Positions 43,226 to 55,408 of a stretch of 64,000 nt of DNA are shown here, piece after piece (the stretch's first letter is position 1; the number at the start of each line of letters is the position of its first letter). The stretch is from positions 86,674,441 to 86,738,440 of the forward strand of contig NC_088914.1 of the NCBI RefSeq assembly GCF_963576675.1, in the 5' to 3' direction. The notes beneath the pieces were generated by a model. It did not search any database. It was not told the DNA's origin and was given only the letters and a program-made list of their open reading frames with translations. This stretch comes from Euphorbia lathyris. Its lineage: Eukaryota > Streptophyta > Magnoliopsida > Malpighiales > Euphorbiaceae. A program made the translations under genes and the position numbers.

Positions 43226-43714
43226 TTTAGGGTTAATTATATATAGATGTCATGTAGTTTCGCTAATTTGCAGATGGATACTTATATGTGGTTTTTTTTT
43301 TCAAACGCAATCATGTGGTTTGTAAAATTTTACATTTTAGTTCACTTTGTCAGAACTTGGCTAATAACGAGCTCGAAATGAAAATTTTCAAGAGTTAAAT
43401 AATATTTTAAGCAACTTTAATTATTCAAATTTTTAGGTTTGAGCTCATTTAGGTAGTGTTTTTTTTATGAGAAGAGAGAGAAAACTCAAAAAATCATGAT
43501 TTTGAAAATAAAAAATATACTTCTATAGTAAATATGATACTAAACAACTTTAACTCTTGAAAATTTTCATTTTAAGGTCATTATTAGCCAAATTTGGCAA
43601 AATAACAAAATGTAAAATTTTACAAATCATAGGGTTGTGTTTGTAAAAAAATACCACAGGTACCAATCTACAAATCCATGTAACTACATGACATCTACTT
43701 ATAACTAACCCTAA
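43226..43714. mobile_element. Foldback MITE with long inverted arms
   Basis: The left arm starts TTAGGGTTAATTATA; the right arm, reverse complemented, starts TTAGGGTTAGTTATA. The arms match over about 170 bp, including GATGTCATGTAGTT, TTGTAAAATTTTACATTTT and ATGAAAATTTTCAAGAGTTAAA. The short centre is unrelated. No ORF; superfamily and exact target duplication not determined. Confidence 0.75.
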
Positions 43715-44357
43715 TTTTTAAAAAATTAGCATTGGACTTATATCACATTAAACATGTCTATTCTTTTTAGGTTGAGCATGTTTAATTTTTTAGCCCCAAC
43801 ATATCAAACCACGAACTTTTATATTGTTGGAGGTTAAAAACTGCCTAGTCCTAATTAGAAAATTGCCTCCAATTCTATACAACTGACTCCAACACTGATC
43901 ACAAAGTTAAAATTAAGGGATAAAGTGTAAAAATATTTCTAACGTTTACCGCCAGAAGCAATCTCGTTGACATGGTAACAAAGGTGGAAATATCAATCGA
44001 CTTTCAACATTATTTGGACTTGATTAATGTTATCAAAATCTGAAAAGTACAGTTGGAGGCAAAATTGAATTCGGAATTAAGAAAATAAATTTTAGTTGGG
44101 ATAAAAGATTGACAATTAGTGAAGATTGTTGAAAAAGTTGGTTTTGTTTAATCTCACATTGTTTAGATACAAACTTGAAGGGGGAGGTTCTCAAACTATA
44201 CAATGGCTTTTAGGAAATGCATCCAAGAACAAGTTTTTTCTAATTCTAAGGTTTAAATTGTTTTCTTCTTTCCTTTTCTCTATTGTTATATTTCTCATTA
44301 GTGAAATATTATTTTAGTAGTGTCTGAGGGTTAAAAAAACCAACATTTGGATATGTT
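43715..44357. other. Intergenic, no gene seen
   Basis: AT-rich DNA between the foldback MITE and LINE-4. Short ORFs have no recognisable content. Confidence 0.5.
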
Positions 44358-44558
44358 AAAAGTTCAAATAGTGCTATGCTATTAAATATGGAACTCTCCC
44401 TGTGCAATGAAGACTTATCAGTAGAAGAAGAAGATCAACAAGAAAGAAGTAATAAAAAAGTAAAAGACTCTGAAGGCAACACATCTTCTAAGATTAATGG
44501 GGATTTAGAACCCAAAGGATCCCCATTCAGAAAGAGGACAACATCATAGAAAGAGAAG

Positions 44559-46176
44559 TTGTTGGGTACCTCACCGGATGCGGATACTGCGATGGAGGAA
44601 CCAGGTGGTGAAACAAGGTACCGACCAAAAGATTTCGAGTCTCAACATGAACCATGCTCTGATAGCGAGGACGAGGAAGAAGATGATGAAAAGTTTCCAA
44701 AAATCCACTTCTCGGCAGAGGACAAGAGGAAATTATGGCACCCATGGAGGAGAACACTCATCGTTAAAGTCCTAGGCAGGAGGATTGGATATCAATATCT
44801 ATTTAACAAGCTCCATTCTTACTGGATCAAAGCTGGGACCCTGACCCTTGTAGACTTAAAGCAAGATTTCTATTTTGCTAAATTCTCGAATGACCAAGAC
44901 TTCAACACAGCTTTCTCTAGAGGTCCCTGGATGGTTGCAGATCACATAGTCACTGTGAGGCCTTGGAAGCCAAATTTCGACCCATCTGAGGACAACATCT
45001 CAAGAATTCTTGCATGGGTTCGGTTTCCTGATATCCCAATTGAGTACTACAACTATATGTCCCTTATGAAGTTGGGTAATTTAGTAGGTACTGCTCAATA
45101 CGTGGATAAAACTTCTGCTACTGGTAGCCGCGGGAAATACGCTCGTGTTTGTGTAGAATTGGATTTATCAAAACCTCTCATTGCAAAATATAGAATAAGG
45201 CGCAGAATCTAAAAAATTGAATACGAGGGCTTGCATAATATATGCTTTGCTTGTGGTGTTTACGGACACAATACGGAGAGCTGCACTGTTCAACAGCACA
45301 CCTCCCACGATACCGCTGCTAACTCTACCGAAGCACCGCCACAAACAGTCTCCCCAAACTTGGCAACTAGACCGGAAGTGACGGAGGATTACGGGCCGTG
45401 GATGGTTGCTCGTCGCCAAAAACTTCGTCCACACAACCTTCCAGGAAGCCGCATGAGAGAGAAGGGAATTCCACAAGAGTCCAACACTGCCCCACTCCAA
45501 AAATCTGACCTGCTCAATAAGTCAACAATGATTAATAATCCACTAGCTCAAGACAATAACCCTGATATTTCCAATAATGGAACAAAAAAAAGAAGAAGGT
45601 GCAGATAAAGACAAATCCCCCTCCACTAATATGAATCACAATTTACTAATACCAAGAGACCCACCTGTGGACACCGAAGAATTGAGATCCTTAAATGCTG
45701 CTAACTCAATTGGGGACAGCACCACATGGCCGAGAACGATAAGGAAACTATCCTTGCCCCTAGATTCCCAGAAGACTCTAACGCAGGCTGTCAGGGACCA
45801 GAGCCGCTGTATAGCTCCATCACTGCTATGTGGAAATGTAATTCAAGAAAATGCAGTGCCTGAAGTGGCAATTCATCAGAAATCCAACCTAGTCCTCAAC
45901 AAAAAAGCTAACCACCCCCCTATATCTCCAAGCTCCGCTGCAGGGGAAGAAGGGAAAAGTACAATCATTTTCGCAAACAAAGCGGCTCATTTGCAAAACC
46001 CGACTGACTGTAAATCGCTTGGAAATGGATACCCTCCTTCTAAAGCCACCAAACATAAAGCAAGTTCGGGTAAGAACCCGGATAAAAATAGGTTGGAGCC
46101 TGCGAGAGCCCCGAATACTTCACCTGGCAGTAACAACCCTATCCCAATCACTGCTCCTAACAAGTCTCTAGTATAA
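44559..46176 (+). pseudogene. LINE-4 ORF1 (DUF4283 and zinc-knuckle RNA-binding protein)
   Basis: The frame from 44559 has an acidic N-terminus (residues 25-50, Glu/Asp rich). A DUF4283 domain follows at about 55-190 (LIVKVLGRRIGYQYLFNKLH ... FSRGPWMVADHIVTVRPWKP). A TAA at 45210-45212 interrupts just before the CX2CX4HX4C knuckle (CFACGVYGHNTESC, 45240-45285), which is in the same frame. A shift in an A-rich run near 45577-45600 moves reading to another frame that continues, Ser/Pro/Asn rich, to 46176. It would bind element RNA. Start choice is uncertain; 44578-44590 Mets are alternatives. Confidence 0.8.
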
Positions 46177-46209
46177 CTAAGGTGCCTCCTCTCATTTTAG
46201 TTTCTGTTT

Positions 46210-46871
46210 ATGAATTTCTTAGCATGGAATGTGTGTGGGGGCAGGGAGTCATTATACCCGACTCCATCTCAATGATGTTTGAAGCTTGTCAATCCCTCTT
46301 GTTTTGCCCTCATGGAACCTAAAATAAGTGGGGAAAAGGTAGACAAATTTATTGCGCGCTTCAAGCACTGGCAATATATTCGCTCAGAAGCACAAGGCAG
46401 AGCAGGAGGTATTTGGGTTTTCTAGAAACCAAACTTCATCACTCTCATTCCCTTAATTGTACATTTTCAATTCATTCACTGTTCAGTGCTTAAGAATGGG
46501 GTTGAAGAATGCAAGATGACATTTACGTACGCTTCGCCTGTAACCACCTTGAGGTATGCCCTATGGGATAAGCTGTATACTTTAAGCAAAGGAATTTCTG
46601 GCCCTTGGTTTCTCATAGGTGACTTCAACGATATCTCATAAATGGGTGATCAGAGAGGAGGAGGGAACCATTACATCAATAGGTGTTTGAAGCATAAACA
46701 GACTATGGATCAGTGCAACATCTTTGATTTTTAGGCTCTTCAGGACATCGGTTCACTTGGAGGAGGAATAATGTCCTTGTTCGTCTCGATAAGGTTTATG
46801 GTAATGCATAGGGTCGGCTTTCATTTCCTCGGGCCTCCACGCTAAACTTACCCTTCAGGAGATATGATCAC
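46210..46871 (+). pseudogene. LINE-4 ORF2, endonuclease domain
   Basis: Begins MNFLAWNVCGG, the conserved start of plant LINE ORF2, and contains an LMEPKISGEK segment and WFLIGDFNDIS near 46605-46640. At least four in-frame stops and some shifts are present. It continues at 59896 after the Athila insertion. ORF2 starts about 35 bp after the ORF1 stop. Confidence 0.8.
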
Positions 46872-47136
46872 TGTTAAGCCCAAAATATACCTAAAATATT
46901 ATCAATTATTACATCAATATTGCTACGAATTTATGCTGTTTATAACTATTTAGAAAGCTTTTACTTTCGAATATGTTTCTTTCATGCAAGGTACATAAAT
47001 ATTTGGTAAAATCCAAATAGGAGTAAAAAGAGCTCGAAAATAGAAGAAAAGCCCTACAAAAGGAGTCGAAGACGATGAAAATTAATAACGCCAAGTCGAG
47101 GACACGAACGAGAGCGAAAAAAAATGAAAAATGCTC

Positions 47137-47180
47137 CGTGCCGCGACCGCGGCTTCCCCTTTTCACGGTCGCGACACGCG
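47137..47180. promoter_or_regulatory. GC-rich hairpin module, copy 1 (5' LTR)
   Basis: CGTGCCGCGACCG pairs with CGGTCGCGACACG with one mismatch across a loop of about 17 nt. TTCTCGGTA repeats follow at 47229-47260 and TATAAATA at 47401. The same module is at 54158, 56132 and 58679. Whether it acts as DNA (enhancer, methylation target) or RNA structure is unknown. Confidence 0.7.
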
Positions 47181-47400
47181 TCCTTCAGCCATTTTACCCT
47201 TCGTCCGAAGTACAATTGATGCTCCCCCATTCTCGGTAGTGAATTTGATAATTCTCGGTACGAGCAGGAGATTTTAGAAGCATGTTACACACTTTCGTTT
47301 TCGACGGAATGCGATCGTTCGGGTGGATAAAGACATTCCTTCACAACGGACACGATCCTTCATAACGGACACAACACTTCAATCAAGACTCTTCAACATC

Positions 47401-47408
47401 TATAAATA
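47401..47408 (+). promoter_or_regulatory. TATA box of Athila 5' LTR
   Basis: TATAAATA in the context CATCTATAAATAAAGAG, identical in the 3' LTR at 58943-58950. It is the likely U3 promoter; RNA would start shortly after. Confidence 0.65.
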
Positions 47409-48364
47409 AAGAGTTGATGGAGAGTTGAAAGAATGTGATATGTGTAGAAGAAAGAAATTAGTGTAGAATTTATGTAGAAATTCCGAATCAAATGATTCAG
47501 AAGTTAGATTTCGATTCTGTTCAAAAGCAATATGATGTACACACATTGTTTACAAATTAATAACAAATTCAGTAGCGTTTAGACATTGTTCTAGTTTAGT
47601 TTTCATTTTGGTAGTAGACCGACCCAGTCTCTATTACGAAGATTCAGCGAGAAGATTGAGTAGAGGATTCGCCCCTGAGCCTGACAAACTCGAACGAAAC
47701 CCAAGGAAAGGATTGACAACCCGTTCACTTGCACGCCGTCGAAGAATTCAATGCTCCATGTTCTCTGTAAACTTGTATCAATTTATATTTCATCTAATAA
47801 AGTCTGTTCTATTCGATAGATTTTTATGCAGCACTTTGGTAAATGAGCCGAAGTGGATTGATGCTGGTGTTTTCATTAAAACGTATTTAATCCAAAATCT
47901 TTACAAGGAAACTTTGTTGAACACTTAGGTAAATTATTATCTCGGTAGAGTTTTAATTTGGTTAAGGGCAATTATCCCGGATAAGGGTTTTGTCGCGTTC
48001 AAAGCCAATTAATTAGGGGTTCCGTCATTTATTTCATCTTTATAATTCGTACAAAGTTTAAAGTTGTTTCTTTGCTTAATGCAAACAAATATACCTGTTT
48101 ACTTTTCTAAAGTACTAAAATGTTCCTGTTTTGCAAATTCATTTTTAATCAGATATTTTCTAACATATTCATATTCTAATCTAATTCTCATTCTAGCTAT
48201 TTCAAAACCAAAACCGATTAAACGATTTTTCCATATCATAAACCTAAAAGTAAATTTAACCAATTGTAAATAAGTTTTGTTAAAAAAGCGTTCCCTGTGG
48301 GATCGATATCTTTTATTACTACAAGCGTATACCGTGCAATTGAGGAAATCGCTCAACAAGTTTT

Positions 48365-48382
48365 TGGCGCTGTTGCCGGGGA
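48365..48382 (+). other. Athila primer binding site (tRNA-Asp type)
   Basis: TGGCGCTGTTGCCGGGGA starts six bases after the LTR end and differs by one base from the expected complement of plant tRNA-Asp 3' end (TGGCGCCGTTGCCGGGGA, from memory). It is where minus-strand cDNA synthesis would be primed. Confidence 0.85.
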
Positions 48383-48550
48383 ACGCCAAAATTTTTGACA
48401 AAATTTTAAATTTTTCATGTTTTATTACGAATCTAGGTTTATTCATACTTATTCAAACTTTTATATTTTTAATTATTTTCAATTACTAACATATTTATTT
48501 TTCAAATTCTGTTTTGTAGGTAGTTTCGGTTCGTGCGAAATTTCAAGTTC

Positions 48551-51323
48551 ATGCGCAGTTCTCGAAGTTCGGGCACGTCACCAGATCCTATTGACCCAGA
48601 AATTGAAAGAACCCTTAAAAAGAACAAGAAAAAAAAGAAAAAAAAACCAAACCCCAATAAAAACTAAAATTACCGAGCCAGAAGTTATGGCCACACTTAT
48701 GGATTACGCTAGGCCAGGAGTGGCCGGTGTAACAAACTGTATAGTTAGACCCCAAATCAATGCAAATCAATTTGAAATTAAGCCTGCGTTGCTTAATATG
48801 TTGTAAAATAATGTAACGTTTTACGGGTTACCTAACGAAAATCCTAACACCCATTTGACAAATTTCTTAGAAATTTGTGACACTTTTAAAATTACAGATG
48901 TAACTGCAGAAGCAATCAAACTTCGCCTTTTTCCTTTTACTTTGAAGGATCGAGCCAAAGAATGGTTAACTTCTATGCCAGCCGCATCGATTGAGACTTG
49001 GGAGCAATTAGCCCAAGCATTTTTATCAAAAATTTTCCCTTTAGCAAGAACCGCAAGAGTCATTAAAGAGTTAACATCTTTTTCTCAAAATGATAATGGA
49101 ACTCTTTATAAGGCTTGGGAACGTTTTAAAGAACTTCAACGTTTATGCCCACACCACCAATTGCCCGCTGAACTTTTAATGCAAACATTTTATAATGGAC
49201 TAAATCCTACAACTAGAGGTTCATTGGATGCTATGTCTGGAGGGTTATTCATGAAGAAAACATCTGCCCAAGCGAGAGAACTTTTAGAGGAAATGGCAAT
49301 CAACAGCAGTATGTGGCCCGCGGAACATGGACACGTACCAGTAGCGAAACCATCATCCTCAACAACATCATCAGTTAAAGGTATAGTGAATCTTGATCCA
49401 GTAGCGATGTTGCAAGCCCAATTTTCTGCCTTGTCGCACAAAATTGATAGGTTTATGGCACCGTGTGATCCTAATGGTCAACCAATCCAAACGGATGTGG
49501 ATTACGAAGGTATGAGTGAAATTGAACAGGTAAACTTTGTCCAAGGGCAAAACCAAACTAATAACCCTTATTCCAATACATATAATCTTGGATGGAGGAA
49601 TCATCCTAACTTTAACTGGAGAGATAATAACAATAATAATGTTAATGCTAATCAAAATTGTACTACTAATTATCAAAATCAATCAAGAGATACGATTAGC
49701 ACCTTATCTTCTAAAATCGACAAATTCATTGATGCGATGAGCGGAAAAATAAGTAATCACGACGATGGTTTTAAACGGATCGAAAATAAATTCGATCAGC
49801 TTATTAAAAACCAATCATCTAGCATCCATAATTTGGAGATTCAAATTGGACAACTCGCTAAATCAATTCCATCCCGCAAAGAGGGAAGTCTTCCAAGCCA
49901 TACGGAAGAAAATCCGAAAGAGCATGTTAAGGCTATCACTCTTCGTTCAGGGAAAAACTACTTAGGTCCGGAAATGCCCGGAAATTCGACTTTACCTGGA
50001 ACTGATTTACCAAAACCCAAAGAAGATACATTAAAACAAAAAGATGCACCGATTGACTCTAGTACAAAAACTTTTGTACCCAAACCACCTTTTCCACACA
50101 AAGTCCGCAACAAGGACTATGATAAACAACTTTTAACATTTTTAGACAAACTTAAGAATTTGCATATTAATTTGACGTTTATGGATGCAATTACGCAAAT
50201 TCCCAACTATGGAAAATTCCTCAAAGATTTAATTTCAAAGAAAATCAGTTGGGAAGGGATTTCATCCATTTCACTAACTGAAGATTGCAGTTCGATTGTG
50301 TCAAGCAATTTGCCCACAAAACTCAAAGATCCCGGATGTTTTACCATTCCGTGTAAATTGGGAGATATAGAATTCCCAAGTTGTCTTTGTGATTTAGGAG
50401 CAAGCATTAACTTGATGCCATTATCTATTTTTAATAAGTTAGGCTTAGAAGAAGACATCAAATGTACCAATATGGTTTTGCAATTAGCGGATCAAACCAC
50501 TAAAAGACCATACGGTATAATTGAGGATGTTTTAGTTAAAGTTGACAAATTTATTTTTCCTACCGATTTCGTTATTTTAGATTTTGCTTATGATGTAAAT
50601 TGTCCGCTAATCTTTGGTAGACCGTTCATGAACACGGGACGTGCTCTAGTTGATGTGTCGGAAGAGAAAGTAGTTTTACGAATAGGAGATGATAAGATTG
50701 AGTTTGATATGAATCAAGCGATGAAATATCCTATGGAGGATTTCTCTTGTATGAAACTTGATTTAATTGAAGAATGTGTAAATGACATTGTTCAAAAAGA
50801 AGAAATAATAGAACCTATAATGAGTGAGGAACTAGAAGATAAGGACCCAGAACCTTTGATTCAAGAAGATGGACCAGTTCCGCCTTCAATTATAGTTCCA
50901 CCTGAATTAGAACTTAAGGAATTACCAAGTCATTTGAGGTACGCTTTCTTAGGCGAAGGCGATTCTCTACCTATAATTATCTCTAACAAGTTGACACAAG
51001 TTCAAGAAGAAAAATTGAAAGAAGTTGTTAGAAGTAGGATAGGAAGTATGGGTTGGCAAATTTCTGACTTAAAAGGTATTAATCCAAGTATTGTAATGCA
51101 TAGAATTCACTTAGAAGAAGATAAGCCACCTAAAGCGGATAGGCAAAGACGCCTAAATCCGAACATGAAAGAAGTAGTAAAAAATGAGATTACTAAACTT
51201 CTGGACAATGGAATCATCTACCCTATCTCGGATAGTGAATGGGTTAGTCCAATCCATTGTGTACCTAAAAAGGGAGGCATAACAGTTGTAAGGAATGAAG
51301 AAGGAGAATTAATACCCACATGA
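48551..51323 (+). pseudogene. Athila gag-protease and start of reverse transcriptase
   Basis: The likely start is the ATG at 48551, reading a Ser-rich N-terminus and Lys run. An A-run shift near 48640 and a TAA at 48804-48806 break it. From 48855 one frame of over 800 residues continues: capsid core (RLFPFTLKDRAKEWLTSMPA, FYNGLNPTTRGSLDAM), an Asn-rich linker, a coiled segment, protease with CDLGASINLMP (DLGAS instead of DTGAS) near 50390-50430, and the first RT block (LLDNGIIYPISDSEWVSPIH). A TGA at 51321-51323 interrupts before the YRNLNKA segment. No zinc knuckle seen. Confidence 0.85.
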
Positions 51324-53802
51324 ACCACCACTGGTTGGAGGGTTTGTATAGATTATAGAAATTTAAATAAAGCAAAAAGGAAAGATCATTTTCCTCTTCC
51401 TTTCATTGATCAAATGATCGAAAGGATAGCCGGTCATGCTTTCTACTGTTTTCTTGATGGTTACTCCGGATTCTTTCAAATATACATTTACCCGGATGAC
51501 CAAGATAAAACAACTTTCACATGTCCTTACGGAACATTTGCATATAGGAGAATGCCCTTTGGTCTATATAACGCACCTGCAACATTTCAACGTTGTATGA
51601 CTGCGATTTTTAATGATTTCATTGAAGATATCATGGAAGTTTTTATGGACGATTTTCAGTTTATGGAGATTCTTTTGATTCATGCCTAGAAAATTTGGAT
51701 AAAGTTTTGTCTAGGTGTGAAGAGACAAATTTGGTATTAAACTGGGAAAAATGTCATTTCATGGTTGACGAAGGAATTGTTTTAGGTCACAAAATATCTG
51801 AAAAAGGATTAGAAGTAGATAGAGCAAAAACCTCAGTAATAGAAAAATTATCCCCTCCAACTACTGTTAAGGGAGTAAGATCATTCTTAGGATATGCTGG
51901 TTTTTACAGAAGATTTATTAAAAAAAATTTGTAATTTCCAAACCACTTACTAATTTACTCATGAAAGATTCAACCTTTGATTTTAATGAAGAATGTGTTA
52001 AAGCTTTCGAAACATTGAAAACTGCTTTAGTCAGTGCACCTATTATTGCTAAACCTGATTGGGATTTACCCTTTGAAATTATGTGTGATGCAAGTGACTT
52101 AGCTGTCGGATGTGTTTTAGGTCAAAGGAAGGATAAAAAACTTCATGTCATTTATTATGCAAGTCACACACTGTCTGGTGCACAATTAAACTACACCACA
52201 ACAGAAAAAGAAATGTTAGCCGTAGTTTTTGCATGTGACAAGTTTAGGTCATATTTATTAGGTTCAAAAGTTATTATTTATACCGATCATGCAGCATTAA
52301 GATATTTGTTTGCTAAAAATGATGCAAAACCACGTCTAATTAGATGGGTTTTATTATTGCAAGAATTTGATATAGAAATTAAAGACAAAAAGGGAGTTGA
52401 AAACCTTGTCGCCGATCATCTATCGAGACTTGAAGATGAAAACGGTCCTATAGGTGAAACTATCGGTATACGAGATGATTTCCCTGATGAACATCTCTAT
52501 CAAATGAAAAGTTTCATATCACCTTGGTATGCAGATATTGCTAATTATCTCGCAGCCAATATTGTTCCGGAAGGATTAAATTCCCACCAAAGGAAGAAAT
52601 TTTTCTTCGATATTAAACAATACTTTTGGGAAGATCCTTTTCTGTTCAAAACTTGTGGTGACGGGATAATTAGGAGATGTGTTGGTGAAAATGAATTTGA
52701 ATCCATAATGTCAGAATGTCATTCTAGCTCTTATGGAGGACATAATGGAGTTAACAAGACAGCAGCTAGAATATTTGAAAGTGGTTTCTTTTGGCCTACG
52801 ATGTTTAAGGATGTCCGTTCATTTATTACTCGTGATAAGTGCCAAAGAACAGGAAATCTAGGAAGGAAAGATGAGATGCCCCTCACAACCGTATTAGAAG
52901 TTGAAGTCTTCGATATGTGGGGGATAGATTTCATGGGACCTTTTCCCCCTTCCAATGGTAAAACTTACATATTAGTTGCCGTTGATTATGTTTCAAAGTG
53001 GGTTGAAGCAATCGCAACCCCGACGAGTGATTCTAAGGTTGTCGTTAATTTTCTTGACGATATATTCTGTAGATTTGGTTGTCCAAGAGTTATAGTTAGT
53101 GATGGTGGTACTCATTTTATAAGCAAGAGTTTTGAAACGCTTATGAAAAAATATGGAGTACGCCACCGCGTATCAACGCCGTACCATTCTCAGTCAAATG
53201 GTCAGGCGGAGATATCAAACAGAGAACTCAAATGGATTCTCGAGAAAACGGTTTCATCCTCTAGAAAAGATTGGTCTTCTAAACTCAATAATGCGTTATG
53301 GGCATACCGTACTGCATTTAAAACGCCAATAGGAATGACTCCGTACCGTTTGGTGTATGGTAAGGCATGCCATTTGCCAGTCGAATTAGAACATAAAGCC
53401 TATTGGGCTATTAGAGAACTTAACTTTGACTTGCATCAAGCAGGTAAGAAACGTTTGCTCAATTTAAATGAGTTAGATGAGTTACGTCATCTATCTTACG
53501 AAAATGCAAAGATTTATAAAGAAAAAATGAAAAAATGGCACGATGCCAAAATTAAAGTTAAATACTTTAATGTTGGGGATAAAGTGCTGTTATTTAATTC
53601 ACGACTTCGTTTATTTCCAGGAAAACTTAAGTCCAGATGGTTAAGACCATATTTAGTCATCAAAACATTCGATTACGGTTCTTTAGAACTGGAAGGTCCT
53701 ACCGGAGTTCGATTCAAAGTTAATGGTAATCGATGTAAAATCTATTACGAAAATATTTCCCGACTAGGAATTGAGTTCGTAACAAGATTATCTGACGTAT
53801 GA
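51324..53802 (+). pseudogene. Athila pol: reverse transcriptase, RNase H, integrase
   Basis: RT continues (CIDYRNLNKAKRKDHFPLPF, MPFGLYNAPATFQRCM, catalytic FMDDF near 51640) and is broken by a shift near 51655 and another near 51932. RNase H ([18 protein letters not shown] ... [10 protein letters not shown]) and integrase are open from 51961 to 53802. Integrase has [20 protein letters not shown] and [11 protein letters not shown] (DDE kept). Its N-terminal finger reads HSSSYGGH ... [10 protein letters not shown], so one of the usual two Cys residues seems lost. The C-terminal part is complete to the stop. Confidence 0.87.
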
Positions 53803-54157
53803 ATTACTCAGTTTATTTTACACAGTTTATTTTGTTTTATTGTTTTTATGATTTTGTTTATTTTATTTTATTTTATTTTATTTTCAAAATACCATTTTTA
53901 TTTGATAACTTTATGTTATGATTTAAATACATAAAATATTTATATTTCATGATTTTAGATTTGATTTTTAAGAAATTAAGATGAATTTGAAGTTTCAGGC
54001 AATTCTCTGCCGAGAATTTAGAATTCCCTGCCGAGAATCCCTTCATTTAAGAATGTCACAAACAGGTTCGAATTTCTCTGTTCATACCGAGAATTTTTAA
54101 ATTCTCTACCGTGAATCAGGAGGTGGCTTTGATGCCTAATTTTCGCATGAAAATCAG

Positions 54158-54200
54158 CGTGTCGCGACCGCGGCTTTGCCATTCGCGGTCGCGACACGCG
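54158..54200. promoter_or_regulatory. GC-rich hairpin module, copy 2 (upstream of ORF3)
   Basis: CGTGTCGCGACCGCG (54158-54172) and CGCGGTCGCGACACG (54184-54198) form a perfect 15-bp stem with an 11-nt loop. Four TTCTC(G/T)(G/A)Y-type repeats in inverted pairs (GCCGAGAATT, ATTCTCTGCCG) lie at 54003-54120. A TATAAAT is at 54345 and the ORF3 ATG at 54461. Confidence 0.75.
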
Positions 54201-54460
54201 TGTTTCCTGCACTATCAGGCCTGAAACACTCTCACCCTTTCGACGAACCTCTTGGCAATTGAAACATTAAGTTTCTTCATTCCAGAAAGGTACAAATTAT
54301 ACCTTTTCACAATTAAAACAATACCTTTTTTCATCCTAAACTCTTATAAATTAATCTTAGAGGATTCAAGTTCTGTTACAATTCTTTTTCATCTTTGTCA
54401 GAACTCTGATTTTTCTTCACAAATACCGTTCTTTGCTAAAGTAACACTAACTTTTGCACT

Positions 54461-55408
54461 ATGCCTACCAAATACAAATCACCTAGGCATAATGCTGCTT
54501 CAATCAACAAACGCCCAGACTTATCCAAGCGATATGGGGCGCCTTTCCCTATCTTCAACCACGATGAAGGTAGACGTTATTGGAATCACCGTTACAAATT
54601 CTTCACCGGAATGTTGTATATGGATGAATTTCTTAATAGCCAATTAGGCATTACTGATGATATGAGCCGCTATATGGAGCGCCTAGGGTGGACAAAATTC
54701 GCCCAAATGCGATTTCCAATAATAGGCGACTGGATACTCGAATTCTTCTGTACCGTTCGTTTTACTAATAAGCGCCGAGTACGTCTCAGTTTTCGTCGAG
54801 AAGGCGAAATCTTCACTTTCGGATATCCCGAGTTGCATGCTTGGTTTGGTTTTCCCCCAAGGGATACAATCAAACGTCATCCCGGACGAGACATGACATC
54901 CTCAGACATTTGGAGAATGCTCATTGGATTCTGGCGATTCAATTCAAAACTCGCCTATAATCACTCTTTTCGCTCCAACTCCATGCTGTATTTACACAAA
55001 TTCCTGTGTCACAGTTTATTCGGGCGCACATTCAGTAGTGTGGTCCGTGACACTGATTTGTATGTTCTTGGAGATATATTCCAGGGCAATGCAGTGGATT
55101 CTTCCAAAATTCTGATGGAAGGTCTTGTCGCCGCTTCTCGATCCAAAGATCAAAAGATTGGGTTCGGCAATATAATCTGTGGAATAATTCTCGGTTCAAA
55201 GGGTACTATTGATGTTCCCTGGAGTGATGATGAATTCTTCCCGACAATTGACTATGAATTTCTCGAGCACGAAGGACTTGTGAAACGTGTCTTTCGAGCA
55301 GGGCCTCAATTTTTGTCTGCACCGGAACGTGAAACTTTCGTGCAGTTTCAAATTGATCGTATTAAGGCCAGAAATATCCCGTTAGATAGGGATGAATATG
55401 TAGAATAG
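54461..55408 (+). CDS. Athila ORF3, ATHILA-domain (env-position) protein
   Basis: An intact 315-residue ORF after integrase, the position called env-like in Athila elements. It starts with a basic N-terminus (MPTKYKSPRHN). It contains a compact conserved region: RRYWNHRYKFFTGMLYMDEF, a helical segment near WTKFAQMRFPIIGDWILEFF, FGYPELHAWFGFPP and a later LYVLGDIFQGNAVDSSKILM. This matches my memory of the Pfam ATHILA ORF-1 family. No convincing signal peptide or transmembrane pair, so I see no evidence of an envelope glycoprotein here. Unlike gag and pol it has no lesion. It has its own upstream hairpin module and TATA-like motif. Biochemical function unknown. Confidence 0.8.
   Translation: MPTKYKSPRHNAASINKRPDLSKRYGAPFPIFNHDEGRRYWNHRYKFFTGMLYMDEFLNSQLGITDDMSRYMERLGWTKFAQMRFPIIGDWILEFFCTVRFTNKRRVRLSFRREGEIFTFGYPELHAWFGFPPRDTIKRHPGRDMTSSDIWRMLIGFWRFNSKLAYNHSFRSNSMLYLHKFLCHSLFGRTFSSVVRDTDLYVLGDIFQGNAVDSSKILMEGLVAASRSKDQKIGFGNIICGIILGSKGTIDVPWSDDEFFPTIDYEFLEHEGLVKRVFRAGPQFLSAPERETFVQFQIDRIKARNIPLDRDEYVE

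Larger units (their letters stand above)
46872..48358 (+). repeat. 5' LTR of Athila element
   Basis: 1,487 bp. It carries the GC-rich hairpin at 47137-47180, TTCTCGGTA motifs at 47229-47260, a TATA box at 47401 and a conserved end CTCAACA. It differs from the 3' LTR by a 10-bp insertion near 47672 and scattered substitutions. Confidence 0.93.

Noticed and set aside
44126..44317. 63-residue ORF upstream of LINE-4
   Set aside because: Low-complexity translation of AT-rich DNA, with no support.
48417..48550. Hydrophobic ORF start at 48417 as a signal peptide of an Athila protein
   Set aside because: It is AT-rich leader right after the primer site; the gag-like sequence starts at 48551 in another frame.
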